A stretch of 64,000 bases of DNA from Sphingopyxis sp. DBS4 (GCF_024628865.1 NZ_CP102384.1:445001-509000); one strand, 5' to 3'. Shown: positions 22,307 to 31,632, counted from the stretch's first letter. Made by a program: numbers and translations. Notes: a model not told the origin generated them from the letters alone.

Positions 22307-22428
22307 TCCCCTCCCTGAAAGGGAGGGGTTAGGGGCGGGTAGCGAGCGTAGCGAGCAACGCGGAAGAGCGCCGCCTTCGGCGGCCACCCACCCCCGCCCC
22401 TCCCTTGCAGGGAGGGGAGAAGATAGGT
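22307..22428. repeat. Compound palindromic repeat (family B variant) between kef and aroB
   Basis: CCCCTCCCTGAAAGGGAGGGG and CCCCTCCCTTGCAGGGAGGGG hairpins flank TTAGGGGCGGG and CCCGCCCC arms, with an inner CCGCCTTCGGCGG hairpin. It lies between the 3' ends of two convergent genes. The remainder of the 22054-22454 gap shows no ORF or RNA gene. Confidence 0.85.
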
Positions 22429-22454
22429 CCGCTTCCGGTCGTTAACTGCTGCCG

Positions 22455-23552
22455 TCAGCGATCATCGAGAAACGCCGCCACGCTATCCAGTCCATAATCC
22501 TCGGTGACGAAGCTCCGTCCGATCCCTCGGGTCAAAATCAGCGGCAGTTTGCCGCCGCGCACTTTCTTGTCGTGCGCCATATGCGCCGCGAGCGCCGCGC
22601 CGCCGGTGTTGATCCCTGCGCTTGCGAGGCTGTGCGGCAGGTCGACGCTGGCGAGATGATCGCGCACCCGCGCCGCGTCCTCGGGCGGACAGAGGCCGTT
22701 CGCGGCCGAAAATTGATGCGCGAGCACCATGCCCGCAGCGACTGCCTCGCCGTGGAGCAGCCGATCCGAATAGCCGGTCTCCGCCTCGAGCGCGTGGCCG
22801 AAGCTATGGCCGAGGTTGAGCAGCGCGCGAATGTCCTGCGTTTCGCGCTCGTCGGCGGCGACGATCCGCGCCTTGGCGGCGACGCTGTGCGCGATCGCCT
22901 TATGCCGGGCATCGCCGTCGCCCGCGAGCAGCGCCGCGCCGTTGGCCTCGCACCAGGCGAAGAAGGCGGCATCGTCGATCAGCCCATATTTGACCACCTC
23001 GGCATAGCCTGCGCCAAGCTCGCGGCGCGGCAGGGTGGCGAGCGTTGCCGGGTCGATCAGCACCAGCGCGGGCTGGTGGAAGGCGCCGATCAGATTCTTG
23101 CCCGCGGTGACGTTGATCGCGGTCTTGCCGCCGACGCTGCTGTCGACCTGCGCGAGCAGCGTGGTCGGCACCTGGACGAAGGCGCAGCCGCGCTTGACGA
23201 CCGAACAGGCGAAACCGACGAGATCGCCGATCACGCCGCCGCCCAGTGCGATGACATGATCGCTGCGCTCGACCCCTTCGCCGATCAGCCATTCGGTCAG
23301 GCGCGCGAGCCCGGCCCAGCTTTTCGAGCTTTCGCCTGCGGGCAGAACGAGCGACGAGACCGTAACGCCCTCCGCCGCCAGCGCGGCGCTCACCGAGTCC
23401 AGATAATGCGGCGCGACATGCTCGTCGGTGACGATCATCGTGCGCGGGCGCTTGAGGAGCGGCGCGACGTGGCGGCCGATCTCGCCGATCAGCCCGTCGC
23501 CGATCAGGATCGGATAGCTGCGGCTCCCCAGTTCGACGGTCAGGCGTTCCAT
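22455..23552 (-). CDS. aroB: 3-dehydroquinate synthase
   Basis: A 365-residue enzyme of the shikimate pathway that cyclises DAHP to 3-dehydroquinate using NAD and a divalent metal. Visible signatures are [13 protein letters not shown], the NAD/substrate block [38 protein letters not shown], and the metal ligands in [12 protein letters not shown] and [10 protein letters not shown]. Length is normal. Its ATG lies within the 3' end of aroK (13-base overlap), so the two are translationally coupled in the common aroK-aroB order. Its end faces the kef operon. Confidence 0.98.
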   Translation of the reverse strand: MERLTVELGSRSYPILIGDGLIGEIGRHVAPLLKRPRTMIVTDEHVAPHYLDSVSAALAAEGVTVSSLVLPAGESSKSWAGLARLTEWLIGEGVERSDHVIALGGGVIGDLVGFACSVVKRGCAFVQVPTTLLAQVDSSVGGKTAINVTAGKNLIGAFHQPALVLIDPATLATLPRRELGAGYAEVVKYGLIDDAAFFAWCEANGAALLAGDGDARHKAIAHSVAAKARIVAADERETQDIRALLNLGHSFGHALEAETGYSDRLLHGEAVAAGMVLAHQFSAANGLCPPEDAARVRDHLASVDLPHSLASAGINTGGAALAAHMAHDKKVRGGKLPLILTRGIGRSFVTEDYGLDSVAAFLDDR

Positions 23553-24115
23553 TTCGACAGGGCCTCCAAGATCGCGCGCACCGTATATTCGTGCGGGCTG
23601 GACGCCGAGCTGACGCGGATGTGCGCCTCGGCATAGATGGGGTTGCGGACCGCGGCGAGTTCGCGGAGCACCTGCCCCGGATCGCGGTTCTTGAGCAAGG
23701 GGCGGTGGCTGCGCCGCGCGACGCGCTCGACCAGCGTCGGAATGTCGGCATCGAGCCAGATCGACAGGCTGTCCTTCAGGATCAGTGCGCGCGTCTCGTC
23801 GTTGATGAAGGCCCCGCCGCCGGTGGCGAGGACGTGCGGCTTCCCCGCGAGCAGCCGCGCGATCACGCGGCGTTCGCCGTCACGGAAATGCGCTTCGCCG
23901 AACTTGGCGAACATGTCGGAAATCGTCATGCCCGCAGCGCGCTCGATCTCGTCGTCGGCGTCGGCGAAGGCCATGCCGAGGCGCTGCGCGAGGCGGCGGC
24001 CGATCGTCGACTTGCCCGACCCCATCAGTCCGACAAGCACGATCGACCGCTCGCGGATCGACGCGGTCAGGGGACCGGATGCGGCCGGGCCGGGGCTGTT
24101 CGGGTTTCGCGACAT
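23540..24115 (-). CDS. aroK: Shikimate kinase
   Basis: A 191-residue kinase that phosphorylates shikimate at the 3-position. The P-loop GLMGSGKST is near residues 30-38, DADDEIE (shikimate/metal site) near 53, FRDGERR near 80, and the GGGAF substrate-binding motif near 100. A lid region RSHRPLL follows. ATG at 24115 is preferred over a TTG four codons upstream. It is the first gene of the aroK-aroB operon; the promoter must lie in the long 562-base region upstream. Confidence 0.97.
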   Translation of the reverse strand: MSRNPNSPGPAASGPLTASIRERSIVLVGLMGSGKSTIGRRLAQRLGMAFADADDEIERAAGMTISDMFAKFGEAHFRDGERRVIARLLAGKPHVLATGGGAFINDETRALILKDSLSIWLDADIPTLVERVARRSHRPLLKNRDPGQVLRELAAVRNPIYAEAHIRVSSASSPHEYTVRAILEALSKWNA

Positions 24116-24677
24116 GATCAATGCCAAAGGGGTTGTAAGACTAAAATATACGTGGGGTGACCCGCAGAAAACCGCCGCTTCTGAAAAATCATCGCCATAG
24201 GCGAGCCGCTAGCAGCTACACTTGACATACGCAAACGCAGCAAAGCCTCGCGGTATGATCTGCGTGTCAGATTTTCCCTGGGTTCGCTGAATTAGCGAGT
24301 CATTTGCTCATTGGCTTGCTGCCGGCAGCGACAAGGCTGGCCGGCTTGCATGGCATTGCGAACAGCGAACGCGCCGTGTCGCCTGTTTCTTCGCGTTCCC
24401 AGCGGCGGCGCGGGAGCCAGTGGAGATTTGATGGCTGTCAAAGGCGAACCGATTTCCACTACCAAGCCGCGCAGATGATCCAAACCATCTTTATTTGATG
24501 GAATTGATAATCAGAAAAGGAATAATTGTAGTGTAATTTTCTACAATATTTGTTCGTTGTATCGCTATTTGTCCTACCTTTCCTGCTCGCTGAGCAGATG
24601 GATTATCGCCCTTATCTGAATTTTAAGGATGTTCCGGCTTACGGAAGCGTCAATCGGGTTCATAGCGGGGGGTGTAT
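24116..24677. other. Long intergenic region with falling GC
   Basis: This 562-base gap separates divergent aroK and the SHOCT-like gene. No convincing gene is seen; a 63-codon minus-strand frame near 24292-24483 lacks a start signal or family resemblance. The last 200 bases are distinctly AT-rich and contain an inverted repeat ATTGTAG-N9-CTACAAT at 24525-24547, which could be an operator or weak hairpin. A perfect GCTGCCGGCAGC palindrome lies near 24319. It probably carries promoters for both genes and may mark an insertion boundary. Confidence 0.5.
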
Positions 24678-25595
24678 ATGCTGGACGATCTTGAGCGACT
24701 GACGAAACTCTGGAAAGACGGTGCGCTGAGTGACGCTGAGTTTGAAGCTCAGAAGGGGAAGCTGCTGGCGACGGCACCGGCATCGACCACGGACGGTGAC
24801 GGGGATTATCGGGAAGAACCAAGATCGAACAAGCTGGCTGTTTATGCAGGGGTTGGTTTGATAGCCGTGGCCGTCGTCGGTGCAGGTGTCCTTGCCTATG
24901 ACTACACCTCAAACAGCAATAGGATCGTCGCCTCAATCGCCGCGGACGATGAAGCCGCGGCCGCGACGGACGAAGCGCAAGGCCCTGCGACGGCTACTGA
25001 TGCTGCCCTCCAGCCTGAATCGGCGCGGGAACTGCCGTTGCTTGATGATGACGATCATGCTGCCCGCATGTGCATGGTTGGCGCGGCTCGCACGGGGCAG
25101 TCGTTCGATAATTTCATGCAGGCGATGTACTATACGGCGCGGGTCGCTCAGGCCGACAACAGCAATCGACCCTTTATGGCGAAGCTGAGCAGTGCGTCCA
25201 ACAACGAGCTTTTGAAGAAAGCGTCATTCGGTGCCGTTCCGGACGATAAGCTGCCCCGGTTCATGGAAAGGTGCGAAGAGAAATTTCCGGACTCGCGCAA
25301 AGGCGCTGAATTTGGTGCGCCACCGGCTGATATGGCTGAATTCCGTTTCACCTGCTTTGGCGCTGCCGGGGTTCTGAAGGGGATAGCCAGCGAAGCGGGG
25401 CAGCAAGCGCTCGTCAGCAAATATGAGAATATGTCGAATCTGCTACGGGCTTCCAATGGAGCGGAATGGTCAACCAGATATGACCTGACGTCGCCGGAGA
25501 AAGTGACCAGCCAGATTGACGCCGTCCTCAGCGTGGCGATGCCAAAATACCGGCTCGATACCCTCGCATCAGCCTGTGAGCGTTATGCTCTGTAA
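24678..25595 (+). CDS. Membrane-anchored hypothetical protein with N-terminal SHOCT-like motif
   Basis: A 305-residue protein. Residues 1-30 (LERLTKLWKDGALSDAEFEAQKGKLL) match the short SHOCT pattern, a helix-turn-helix hairpin often attached to membrane proteins. One transmembrane helix, AVYAGVGLIAVAVVGAGVLAYDY, lies near residues 54-76. An acidic Ala-rich linker and a globular C-terminal region of about 190 residues with five Cys follow, unlike any family known to me. ATG at 24678 is chosen because GGGGGG lies five bases upstream. Base composition is clearly less GC-rich than its neighbours, suggesting acquisition by transfer. Confidence 0.75.
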   Translation: MLDDLERLTKLWKDGALSDAEFEAQKGKLLATAPASTTDGDGDYREEPRSNKLAVYAGVGLIAVAVVGAGVLAYDYTSNSNRIVASIAADDEAAAATDEAQGPATATDAALQPESARELPLLDDDDHAARMCMVGAARTGQSFDNFMQAMYYTARVAQADNSNRPFMAKLSSASNNELLKKASFGAVPDDKLPRFMERCEEKFPDSRKGAEFGAPPADMAEFRFTCFGAAGVLKGIASEAGQQALVSKYENMSNLLRASNGAEWSTRYDLTSPEKVTSQIDAVLSVAMPKYRLDTLASACERYAL

Positions 25596-25765
25596 ACCGG
25601 GAGATTATCGGTCTCCTCGTTTGCCGCCTTACACCCTCTGATGGTTGATCGTCTTCCGTTGGCTCCGGCTCTGCGGTAAAGGTCGCGCTTGGCCATGGTT
25701 TCGCCGGAGTTTGCGCGGAGGGCACGAATGGGACGAACGGCGGGCATTGGATATTGCGCGAGGCG

Positions 25766-25942
25766 ATGAGATCGGGAAAAGGTCGATGGAGGGCGTGGCT
25801 GGCGGGCTTGGCGCTGGTGCTGCTGGCCTTCCTGCTGTTGCTCTTTTATCTGGGGCGGCCGATCGCGCCCCGAATGACCAAGGTGGACGTGACCGACACA
25901 ATCGCCCAAAGCGGCCCGAGCACAGCCCCCAAGGATAGGTGA
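25766..25942 (+). CDS. Small single-pass membrane protein
   Basis: A 58-residue ORF: a basic N-terminus (MRSGKGRWRAW), one strong transmembrane helix LAGLALVLLAFLLLLFYLG at residues 12-30, and a 28-residue tail. No family is recognised. Its stop shares one base with the next ATG (TGATG), which supports real translation and coupling to the large secreted protein downstream. The start could also be a TTG four codons earlier. A role as membrane partner of that protein is a guess from position. Confidence 0.6.
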   Translation: MRSGKGRWRAWLAGLALVLLAFLLLLFYLGRPIAPRMTKVDVTDTIAQSGPSTAPKDR

Positions 25943-27774
25943 TGACGAAAAAGCTGCTGACGCTGACTTTGGCCCTGTCGGGTACCGCGATGGCGGCGGC
26001 GCTGGTGCTGCCCGCGATCGCGCAGGAATCGCTGCTGCCCGAGGGATTCGGCAATCCGGCCGATACGCCCGCGCCGAAACCTTCGCCGACGCCATCGCCC
26101 AGTTCGACCGCGACGCCGAAATCGCCCGCGCCTTCGTCCGCGTCGCCGTCGTCGCCATCGGCCAGCGCCCTGCCGCCCGCTGTCGCCCCGACCCTGAGCG
26201 ATGCGACGAGCGAAGACGGCGACGAGAGCGGCGACGAGGAAGAGATCGCCTCGGGCGGGCTGAAATACGACCTGCCGCCCGGCGCGCGGCGGCTGCTGAC
26301 GCGGATCGGGCCGCTGACTCCCGAAACGGGCGGCCTTGCGCCCGATGCTTTTGGCGTGCGCGGCCAATATGCGGCGGCGATCATGCGCAAGACCAGTGGC
26401 GCACTGGCTTCGCGCTGGGGGCAGATCTTGCTGCGCCGTGCGCTGTCGTCGGCGATCGACACCCCCGACACGATCAACGGCGCCGACCTCGCCGCCGATC
26501 GCGCCGGGCTGCTGCTGCGCATGGGCGAATCGACCGCAGCGCGCTGGATCGTCCAGTCGGTTGACTATGATCGCGCGAGCCCGCGGCTGGTGCAGGTCGC
26601 GCAACAGACCTTCCTTGCCAACGCCGATCCGGCCGGGCTCTGCCCCTATGTCCCCGCCGGCCTCGCGCATGGCGAGGAGCAGTCGTGGCGGCTGGCGGCG
26701 GCGATCTGCGCCGGGCTGTCGGGCGAGGCCGGTCCGGCCGGCTGGGCGATCGGGCGCGTCCGGTCGAGCGGCAAGATCAGCAATTTCGACATCCTGCTCG
26801 CCGAACGCGTGCTCGGCGCGACCGGCGCGGGCCGCCGCTCGACGACGATCGAATGGGACAAGGTCGACCGGCTGACGAGCTGGCGCTTCGGCCTCGCGAC
26901 CGCGACCGCGATTGGCATTCCCGCCGAGCTTCGCGCCGGCGAGCCCGGATATATGCGCGGCTGGACGGTGCTGGCGCCGATGACCGAGATGGCCGACCGC
27001 GTCGCCGCGGCGCCCGACGCGGCGGCGCGCGGCGTGCTGTCGAGCGAGGCCTATGTCTCGCTGCTCAGCGCGGCGTCGAGCGAGGAGGAGCCGCCCGAAG
27101 CGATCGCGGCGCAGCTCGGCGAGCTGCGCGATGCCTTCGGATCGGCGACCGGCGCCGAACGCTATGCCGCGATGCAGGGGCTGTGGGGCGCGGGATCGAA
27201 CCCGGCGCAGCGCTATGCCGCGCTCGTCGCGACCGCGCGCGCCGCGGCGGGGCTGCCGACCGGCACCAACGTCGGCGACGATCCGTGGCAGCTTCTGGGG
27301 TCGATGCTCGCCGCGGGGTACGACGCCAACGCGATGGCGTGGGTTCAGAAACTCGACGTCGGCAGCCGCGCGTGGGGCGTGATGGCGGTCGGATCGCCGC
27401 GCGCGCTGACCGGAGTGAGCGCGGGCAGCATCGGCAATTTCTCGGGCAATGACGACAGCGCCGATTCTCTGCGCTCGAAATTCCTCGTCGCGGGGCTGGC
27501 GGGCCTCGGACGCATAGACCCCGACCAGGCGGCATCGGCGGCGGGCGACCTCGACGTCGATCTCGGTAAGCAGACGCGCTGGTCGCGCGCGATCATGGCG
27601 GCCGCCGAACGGCGCGAGCCGGGGATGGTCGCGTTGATCGCGGCGGCAGGGATGCAGGGCGATTGGTCGAAGATTCCGCCCTATCACCTCTATTACATCA
27701 CCCGCGCGCTGCGCGACGTCGGGCTCGAGGCCGAAGCGCGGATGATCGCCGCCGAAGCGCTGGTGCGTGTCTGA
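25942..27774 (+). CDS. Large secreted protein with proline/serine-rich linker, function unknown
   Basis: A 610-residue protein. Residues 1-28 are a signal peptide ending AIAQE. Residues about 40-85 form a Pro/Ser/Ala-rich disordered linker, then an acidic patch (EDGDESGDEEE), then a roughly 500-residue Ala-rich helical region that reads like degenerate repeats. No catalytic motif or named family was recognised. ATG 25942 has AAGGA six bases upstream; an in-frame GTG one codon earlier is possible. It follows the small membrane protein directly and precedes xerD. A periplasmic scaffold or helical-repeat protein is the plainest reading, at low certainty. Confidence 0.75.
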   Translation: MTKKLLTLTLALSGTAMAAALVLPAIAQESLLPEGFGNPADTPAPKPSPTPSPSSTATPKSPAPSSASPSSPSASALPPAVAPTLSDATSEDGDESGDEEEIASGGLKYDLPPGARRLLTRIGPLTPETGGLAPDAFGVRGQYAAAIMRKTSGALASRWGQILLRRALSSAIDTPDTINGADLAADRAGLLLRMGESTAARWIVQSVDYDRASPRLVQVAQQTFLANADPAGLCPYVPAGLAHGEEQSWRLAAAICAGLSGEAGPAGWAIGRVRSSGKISNFDILLAERVLGATGAGRRSTTIEWDKVDRLTSWRFGLATATAIGIPAELRAGEPGYMRGWTVLAPMTEMADRVAAAPDAAARGVLSSEAYVSLLSAASSEEEPPEAIAAQLGELRDAFGSATGAERYAAMQGLWGAGSNPAQRYAALVATARAAAGLPTGTNVGDDPWQLLGSMLAAGYDANAMAWVQKLDVGSRAWGVMAVGSPRALTGVSAGSIGNFSGNDDSADSLRSKFLVAGLAGLGRIDPDQAASAAGDLDVDLGKQTRWSRAIMAAAERREPGMVALIAAAGMQGDWSKIPPYHLYYITRALRDVGLEAEARMIAAEALVRV

Positions 27775-27780
27775 CATAGT

Positions 27781-27889
27781 CCGATTCCCCGAGCGAAGCC
27801 GAGGGGCTCGTTCGAGCGAAGCGAGAACCTGCACCGTCGCTGCCTCGACTTCGCTCGGCAGGGCCCCTCGGCTTCGCTCGGGGAATCGG
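27781..27889. repeat. Palindromic repeat (family C), left of xerD
   Basis: Outer arms CCGATTCCCCGAGCGAAGCC and its complement enclose a stem-loop. The segment GAGGGGCTCGTTCGAGCG...GCGAGAACC...GCACCGTCGC at the left recurs in inverted orientation at about 28925-28985, on the other side of xerD. Confidence 0.88.
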
Positions 27890-27924
27890 CTCAATGTGAT
27901 AAGCTCCAGACCAATGAGCTTGAA

Positions 27925-28809
27925 GTGAGTGACGGCATCCTGATCGACCGCTTTCTGGAGATGATGGCGGCCGAGCGCGGGGCATCGCGCAACACGCTCG
28001 CGGCCTACAAGCGCGATCTGGAGCAGGCGGCGGAGAGGGTGCGCGGTTCGCTGGGCGAGGCGGGGGCCGACGATCTGCGCGCGCTGATGGCGGGCTACGC
28101 CTCGCTTGCGGCGAGCAGCGCGGCGCGCAAATTGTCGGCGTTGCGGCAATTCTTCGCTTTCCTGCTCGACGAGGGCGAGCGCGCCGACAATCCCGCGCTC
28201 GACATCGCGCGCCCGGCGACGCGGCGGCCTTTGCCGCGCATATTGACGCACGACGATGTCGAGCGGCTGTTCGCGCAGGCGGGCGAGGAAGCGGCAGGCG
28301 AAGCGCCGCCCGCGCAGGCGGTACGGATGCTGCTGCTGCTCGAACTTCTCTATGGATCGGGGCTGCGCGCGAGCGAACTCGTATCGCTGCCCCGCCGCGC
28401 GGCTTCGGGCGGGCGCGAGTTCCTGATCATTCGGGGGAAGGGCGACAAGGAGCGGCTGGTACCTCTGTCCGAACGCACGCGCGAAGGAATCGACCGCTGG
28501 CTGCCGTTGGTCGCGGATGGTTCGCCGTGGCTCTTTCCATCGGGAAAGGCGCATCTGTCGCGCGTGCGGCTGTTCCAGATGCTGCGCGAGCTCGCGGCAC
28601 GCGCCGGGATCGACCCGACCGCGATCAGCCCGCATGTGCTGCGCCACGCCTTCGCGACACACCTGCTGGAGGGCGGGGCGGATTTGCGCGCGCTGCAACT
28701 GATGCTCGGCCATGCCGACATCGCGACGACCGAAATCTATACGCACGTCGACAGCAGGCGGCTGGTCGAGCTGGTGAACCGGCGGCATCCGCTGGCGCGG
28801 ATGAAATGA
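27925..28809 (+). CDS. xerD: Site-specific tyrosine recombinase XerD
   Basis: A 294-residue tyrosine recombinase that resolves chromosome dimers with XerC at dif. The N-terminal SAM-like core-binding domain covers residues about 5-85. The catalytic set is complete: Arg148 in GSGLRASEL, Lys172 in GKGDKERLVP, His237 and Arg240 in HVLRHAFATH, His263 in LGHADIATT, and Tyr272 in EIYTHVDS. The start is GTG at 27925 with no strong ribosome site. It is a single gene flanked on both sides by family C repeats; nothing suggests it is part of a mobile element, as neighbours are core genes. Confidence 0.95.
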   Translation: MSDGILIDRFLEMMAAERGASRNTLAAYKRDLEQAAERVRGSLGEAGADDLRALMAGYASLAASSAARKLSALRQFFAFLLDEGERADNPALDIARPATRRPLPRILTHDDVERLFAQAGEEAAGEAPPAQAVRMLLLLELLYGSGLRASELVSLPRRAASGGREFLIIRGKGDKERLVPLSERTREGIDRWLPLVADGSPWLFPSGKAHLSRVRLFQMLRELAARAGIDPTAISPHVLRHAFATHLLEGGADLRALQLMLGHADIATTEIYTHVDSRRLVELVNRRHPLARMK

Positions 28810-28829
28810 TCCATCCTCGACAAAGAGAT

Positions 28830-28986
28830 CCGATTCCCCGAGCCCTTCGACTGCCCTGGCGGGCGCTCAGGATAAACTTCGGCCTTTGGCCGAAGCCGAG
28901 GGGCCATTCCGAGCGTAGTCGAGGCTGCGACGGTGCGGGTTCTCGCTACGCTCGAACGAGCCCCTCGGCTTCGCTCGGGGAGTCGG
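28830..28986. repeat. Palindromic repeat (family C), right of xerD
   Basis: Begins CCGATTCCCCGAG and ends CTCGGGGAGTCGG. The right part (about 28918-28985) is the reverse complement of the left copy beside xerD, with a few substitutions. The left part carries a TTCGGCCTTTGGCCGAA hairpin not found in the other copy. Confidence 0.85.
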
Positions 28987-29044
28987 GTTCAATCAGATTT
29001 GTTCCGGCGTTGACCTCGCCCGGCCTTCGCACTAGCGCTCCCCT

Positions 29045-29992
29045 ATGACAGCCTTTCTGGATTTCGAGAAACAGGTCGCGGCGCTCGATCGGCAGATTGC
29101 CGAATTGCGCGAGATGGGGGACGACCCCTCGCTCAACATCGACGGCGACATCGCGCGGCTGGAGGACAAGTCCTCGAAATTGCTGCGCGACATCTATTCG
29201 AAGTTGACCCCGTGGCAAAAGACGCAGGTCGCGCGCCATCCCGACCGGCCGCATTTCAAACATTATGTCGCGGATATGTTCGACGACTGGATGCCGTTGG
29301 CGGGCGACCGCAATTTCGGCGACGATCAGGCGATTCTGGGCGGGCTCGCGCGCTTTCGCGGCCGCCGCGTGATGGTGATCGGCCATGAAAAGGGCGACGA
29401 CATCCCGTCGCGCATGAAGCATAATTTCGGCATGGCGAAGCCCGAGGGCTATCGGAAAGCGATCCGCCTGATGCAGCTCGCCGACCGCTTCGGGCTGCCG
29501 GTGGTGACGCTGGTCGACACGTCGGGCGCTTTTCCCGGCATCCAGGCCGAGGAGCGCGGACAGGCCGAGGCAATCGCGCGCTCGACCGAGCAATGCCTTG
29601 CCCTGGGCGTGCCGATGGTCGCGGCGATCGTCGGCGAGGGCGGATCGGGCGGCGCGATCGCGCTGGCTGCGGCGAACCGCGTGCTGATGTTCGAACACGC
29701 CGTCTATTCGGTGATCTCGCCCGAAGGCTGTGCGTCGATCCTGTGGCGCACGTCGGACAAGGCGGCCGATGCCGCGACCGCGATGAAGATGTCGGCGCAG
29801 GACCTGCTGGGGCTGAAAATTATCGACCGCATCGTTCCCGAGCCCGTCGGCGGCGCCCACCGTGCGCCCGAGGCCGCGATCCAGTCGCTCGGCGATGCGA
29901 TCGCCGAAGAGCTCGATTCGCTGGCCGGATTGTCGCGAGAAGCACTGCTTGATGCGCGCGAGGAGAAGTTCCTCGCAATGGGGCGGGTCTGA
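29045..29992 (+). CDS. accA: Acetyl-CoA carboxylase carboxyltransferase subunit alpha
   Basis: A 315-residue subunit that, with AccD, transfers the carboxyl group from biotin carboxyl carrier protein to acetyl-CoA for fatty acid synthesis. The N-terminal FLDFEKQVAALDRQIAEL coiled helix, GDRNFGDDQAILGGLAR, HEKGDD, the crotonase-like VDTSGAFPGIQAEERGQ and GEGGSGGAIALA oxyanion blocks, and VISPEGCASILWR are all typical. Length matches the family. Start ATG is clear. The xerD-accA adjacency is common in alphaproteobacteria. A family A repeat follows. Confidence 0.98.
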   Translation: MTAFLDFEKQVAALDRQIAELREMGDDPSLNIDGDIARLEDKSSKLLRDIYSKLTPWQKTQVARHPDRPHFKHYVADMFDDWMPLAGDRNFGDDQAILGGLARFRGRRVMVIGHEKGDDIPSRMKHNFGMAKPEGYRKAIRLMQLADRFGLPVVTLVDTSGAFPGIQAEERGQAEAIARSTEQCLALGVPMVAAIVGEGGSGGAIALAAANRVLMFEHAVYSVISPEGCASILWRTSDKAADAATAMKMSAQDLLGLKIIDRIVPEPVGGAHRAPEAAIQSLGDAIAEELDSLAGLSREALLDAREEKFLAMGRV

Positions 29993-30028
29993 GCGGCGGA
30001 ACCGGAACGAGATGTCGTTGGTTGGAAT

Positions 30029-30113
30029 CGTCATTGCGAGGGGCCGAAGGCGACGCGGCAATCCACAGCAGGCGTAAACCGCTCTGGATTGCTTCGCTCC
30101 GCTCGCAATGACG
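30029..30113. repeat. REP-like palindromic repeat, family A copy 3
   Basis: Outer arms CGTCATTGCGAG and CTCGCAATGACG; the inner arms CAATCCA and TGGATTG are kept but the centre has drifted (ACAGCAGGCGTAAACCGCTC). It lies between accA and the M48 protease gene. Confidence 0.88.
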
Positions 30114-30138
30114 AGGTGTATGAGGGAGGTCGTTGACG

Positions 30139-31632
30139 ATGCGGAAGACGAAATACAGGCTGGCGGCGGCATTCGCGCTTTCGGCGTTCGCTTTCACCGG
30201 CGCCGCCGACGCGCAATTGAAGGCGATCCGGACCCAGACCAACATCACGCCCGCCGAACGCAAGCAGGGTGACGAGGCGCATCCGCAGCTTCTCGCCGAA
30301 TTCGGCGGCGCCTATGCCGGTCCGCAGGCGGCCTATGTGAACCGGATCGGGCAGAATATCGCGGTCCAGTCGGGCCTGTCGCGCTCGCCGACGGACTTCA
30401 CGGTCACCTTGCTCAATTCGCCGGTGAACAACGCCTTCGCGATCCCCGGCGGTTATGTCTATGTCACGCGCCAGCTCATGGCGCTGATGAACGACGAGGC
30501 CGAGCTCGCGGGCGTGCTGGGGCACGAGGTCGGCCATGTCGCCGCGCAGCACAGCAAGAAAAGGCAGAAGGCGGCGACGCGGAACACGATTCTCGGCGTG
30601 CTCGGCGCGGTGATCGGCGGTGCGATCGGCGACAATGGCGGGTTGCTCGGCGGCCTCGGCGGCCTGCTCCAGAACAATGCGATGCAGGCGGCGCAGCTCG
30701 CGACGCTCGGCTTTTCGCGCGGGCAGGAACTCGAGGCCGATCAACTCGGCGTTCAATATCTCAAGAAGGCGGGCTACGACCCGCTCGCGCTGTCGACGAT
30801 GCTCGCGAGCCTTGCCAACCAGACCGATCTCGAGGCGCGGCTATCGGGCGGCGACGCGCGGTCGATCCCCGAATGGGCGAGCACCCACCCCGATCCCGCC
30901 TCGCGCGTCCGCAACGCCGAAAGCCTGGCGGCGAAGGTCGGGCGCGGCGGCGTGCGCAACGCCGATGCTTTTCTCGCGTCGGTCGATGGCGTGCTCTATG
31001 GCGACGATCCCGCGCAGGGGGTGATCGAGGGGCGCGACTTCCTGCACCCCGCTCTCCGGCTCAAATTCACCGTGCCGAACGGCTATGGCATGCAGAACGC
31101 CACCGACGCGGTTTCTGTGAGCGGCAACGGCGGCCAGGCGCAATTCACGACCGCGGCCTATAACGGCGACATGAACGCCTATATCGCGGCGGCGTTCAAG
31201 GCGGTGGCGGGCAATGCGTCGCTGAGCCCGAGCAGCGTCCAGCGCACGACGGTGAACGGGATTCCCGCATATTATTCGGTCGCGCGCGCCAACACCCAGT
31301 CGGGGCAGGTCGACGTCACCGTCTTCGCCTATGAATTTTCGCGCAGCAGTGCCTTTCACTTCGTGACGCTGACCAAGGCGGGCGGTTCGGGCGTCTTCAA
31401 TCCGATGTTCAACAGCGTCCGGCGCCTGAATGCGAGCGAAGCGGCCGCGATCCGGCCGCGGCGGGTCGATGTCGTCACCGTGGGTCGCGGCGACACCGTC
31501 GCGACGCTGGCACGGCGCATGGCCTATCAGGATTATCAGACCGAGCGGTTCCAGGTGCTCAACCGCCTGACCGCGTCGAGCCGGCTGGTGCCGGGACAGA
31601 AGGTCAAGATCGTCGTTTACGCCAGCCGCTGA
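30139..31632 (+). CDS. M48 family zinc metalloprotease with C-terminal LysM domain
   Basis: A 497-residue exported protease. A signal peptide (residues 1-25, ending GAADA) precedes the M48 domain, with the zinc motif HEVGH at 129-133 and the third ligand Glu in ELEADQLG. The middle 200 residues are beta-rich without a recognised motif. The C-terminal 50 residues (VVTVGRGDTVATLARRM...LVPGQKVKIV) form a LysM peptidoglycan-binding domain. It resembles BepA/YfgC-type outer-membrane quality-control proteases but with wall anchoring. ATG at 30139 has GGGAGGT eight bases upstream. It ends before a hairpin and the convergent pilin gene. Confidence 0.94.
   Translation: MRKTKYRLAAAFALSAFAFTGAADAQLKAIRTQTNITPAERKQGDEAHPQLLAEFGGAYAGPQAAYVNRIGQNIAVQSGLSRSPTDFTVTLLNSPVNNAFAIPGGYVYVTRQLMALMNDEAELAGVLGHEVGHVAAQHSKKRQKAATRNTILGVLGAVIGGAIGDNGGLLGGLGGLLQNNAMQAAQLATLGFSRGQELEADQLGVQYLKKAGYDPLALSTMLASLANQTDLEARLSGGDARSIPEWASTHPDPASRVRNAESLAAKVGRGGVRNADAFLASVDGVLYGDDPAQGVIEGRDFLHPALRLKFTVPNGYGMQNATDAVSVSGNGGQAQFTTAAYNGDMNAYIAAAFKAVAGNASLSPSSVQRTTVNGIPAYYSVARANTQSGQVDVTVFAYEFSRSSAFHFVTLTKAGGSGVFNPMFNSVRRLNASEAAAIRPRRVDVVTVGRGDTVATLARRMAYQDYQTERFQVLNRLTASSRLVPGQKVKIVVYASR

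Noticed and set aside
24292..24483. 63-codon minus-strand ORF in the aroK upstream gap
   Set aside because: No ribosome site, no recognisable family and no coupling to a neighbour; most likely random in GC-rich DNA.
25846..28788. 980-codon open frame on the minus strand
   Set aside because: It is antisense to the secreted protein and xerD, both with good coding features; the translation is His/Arg/Gln-rich and has no motif.
27925..28809. Tyrosine recombinase considered as a phage or island integrase
   Set aside because: Its length, motif set and core-gene neighbours (accA next door) fit XerD; there is no adjacent tRNA, att repeat or phage gene.
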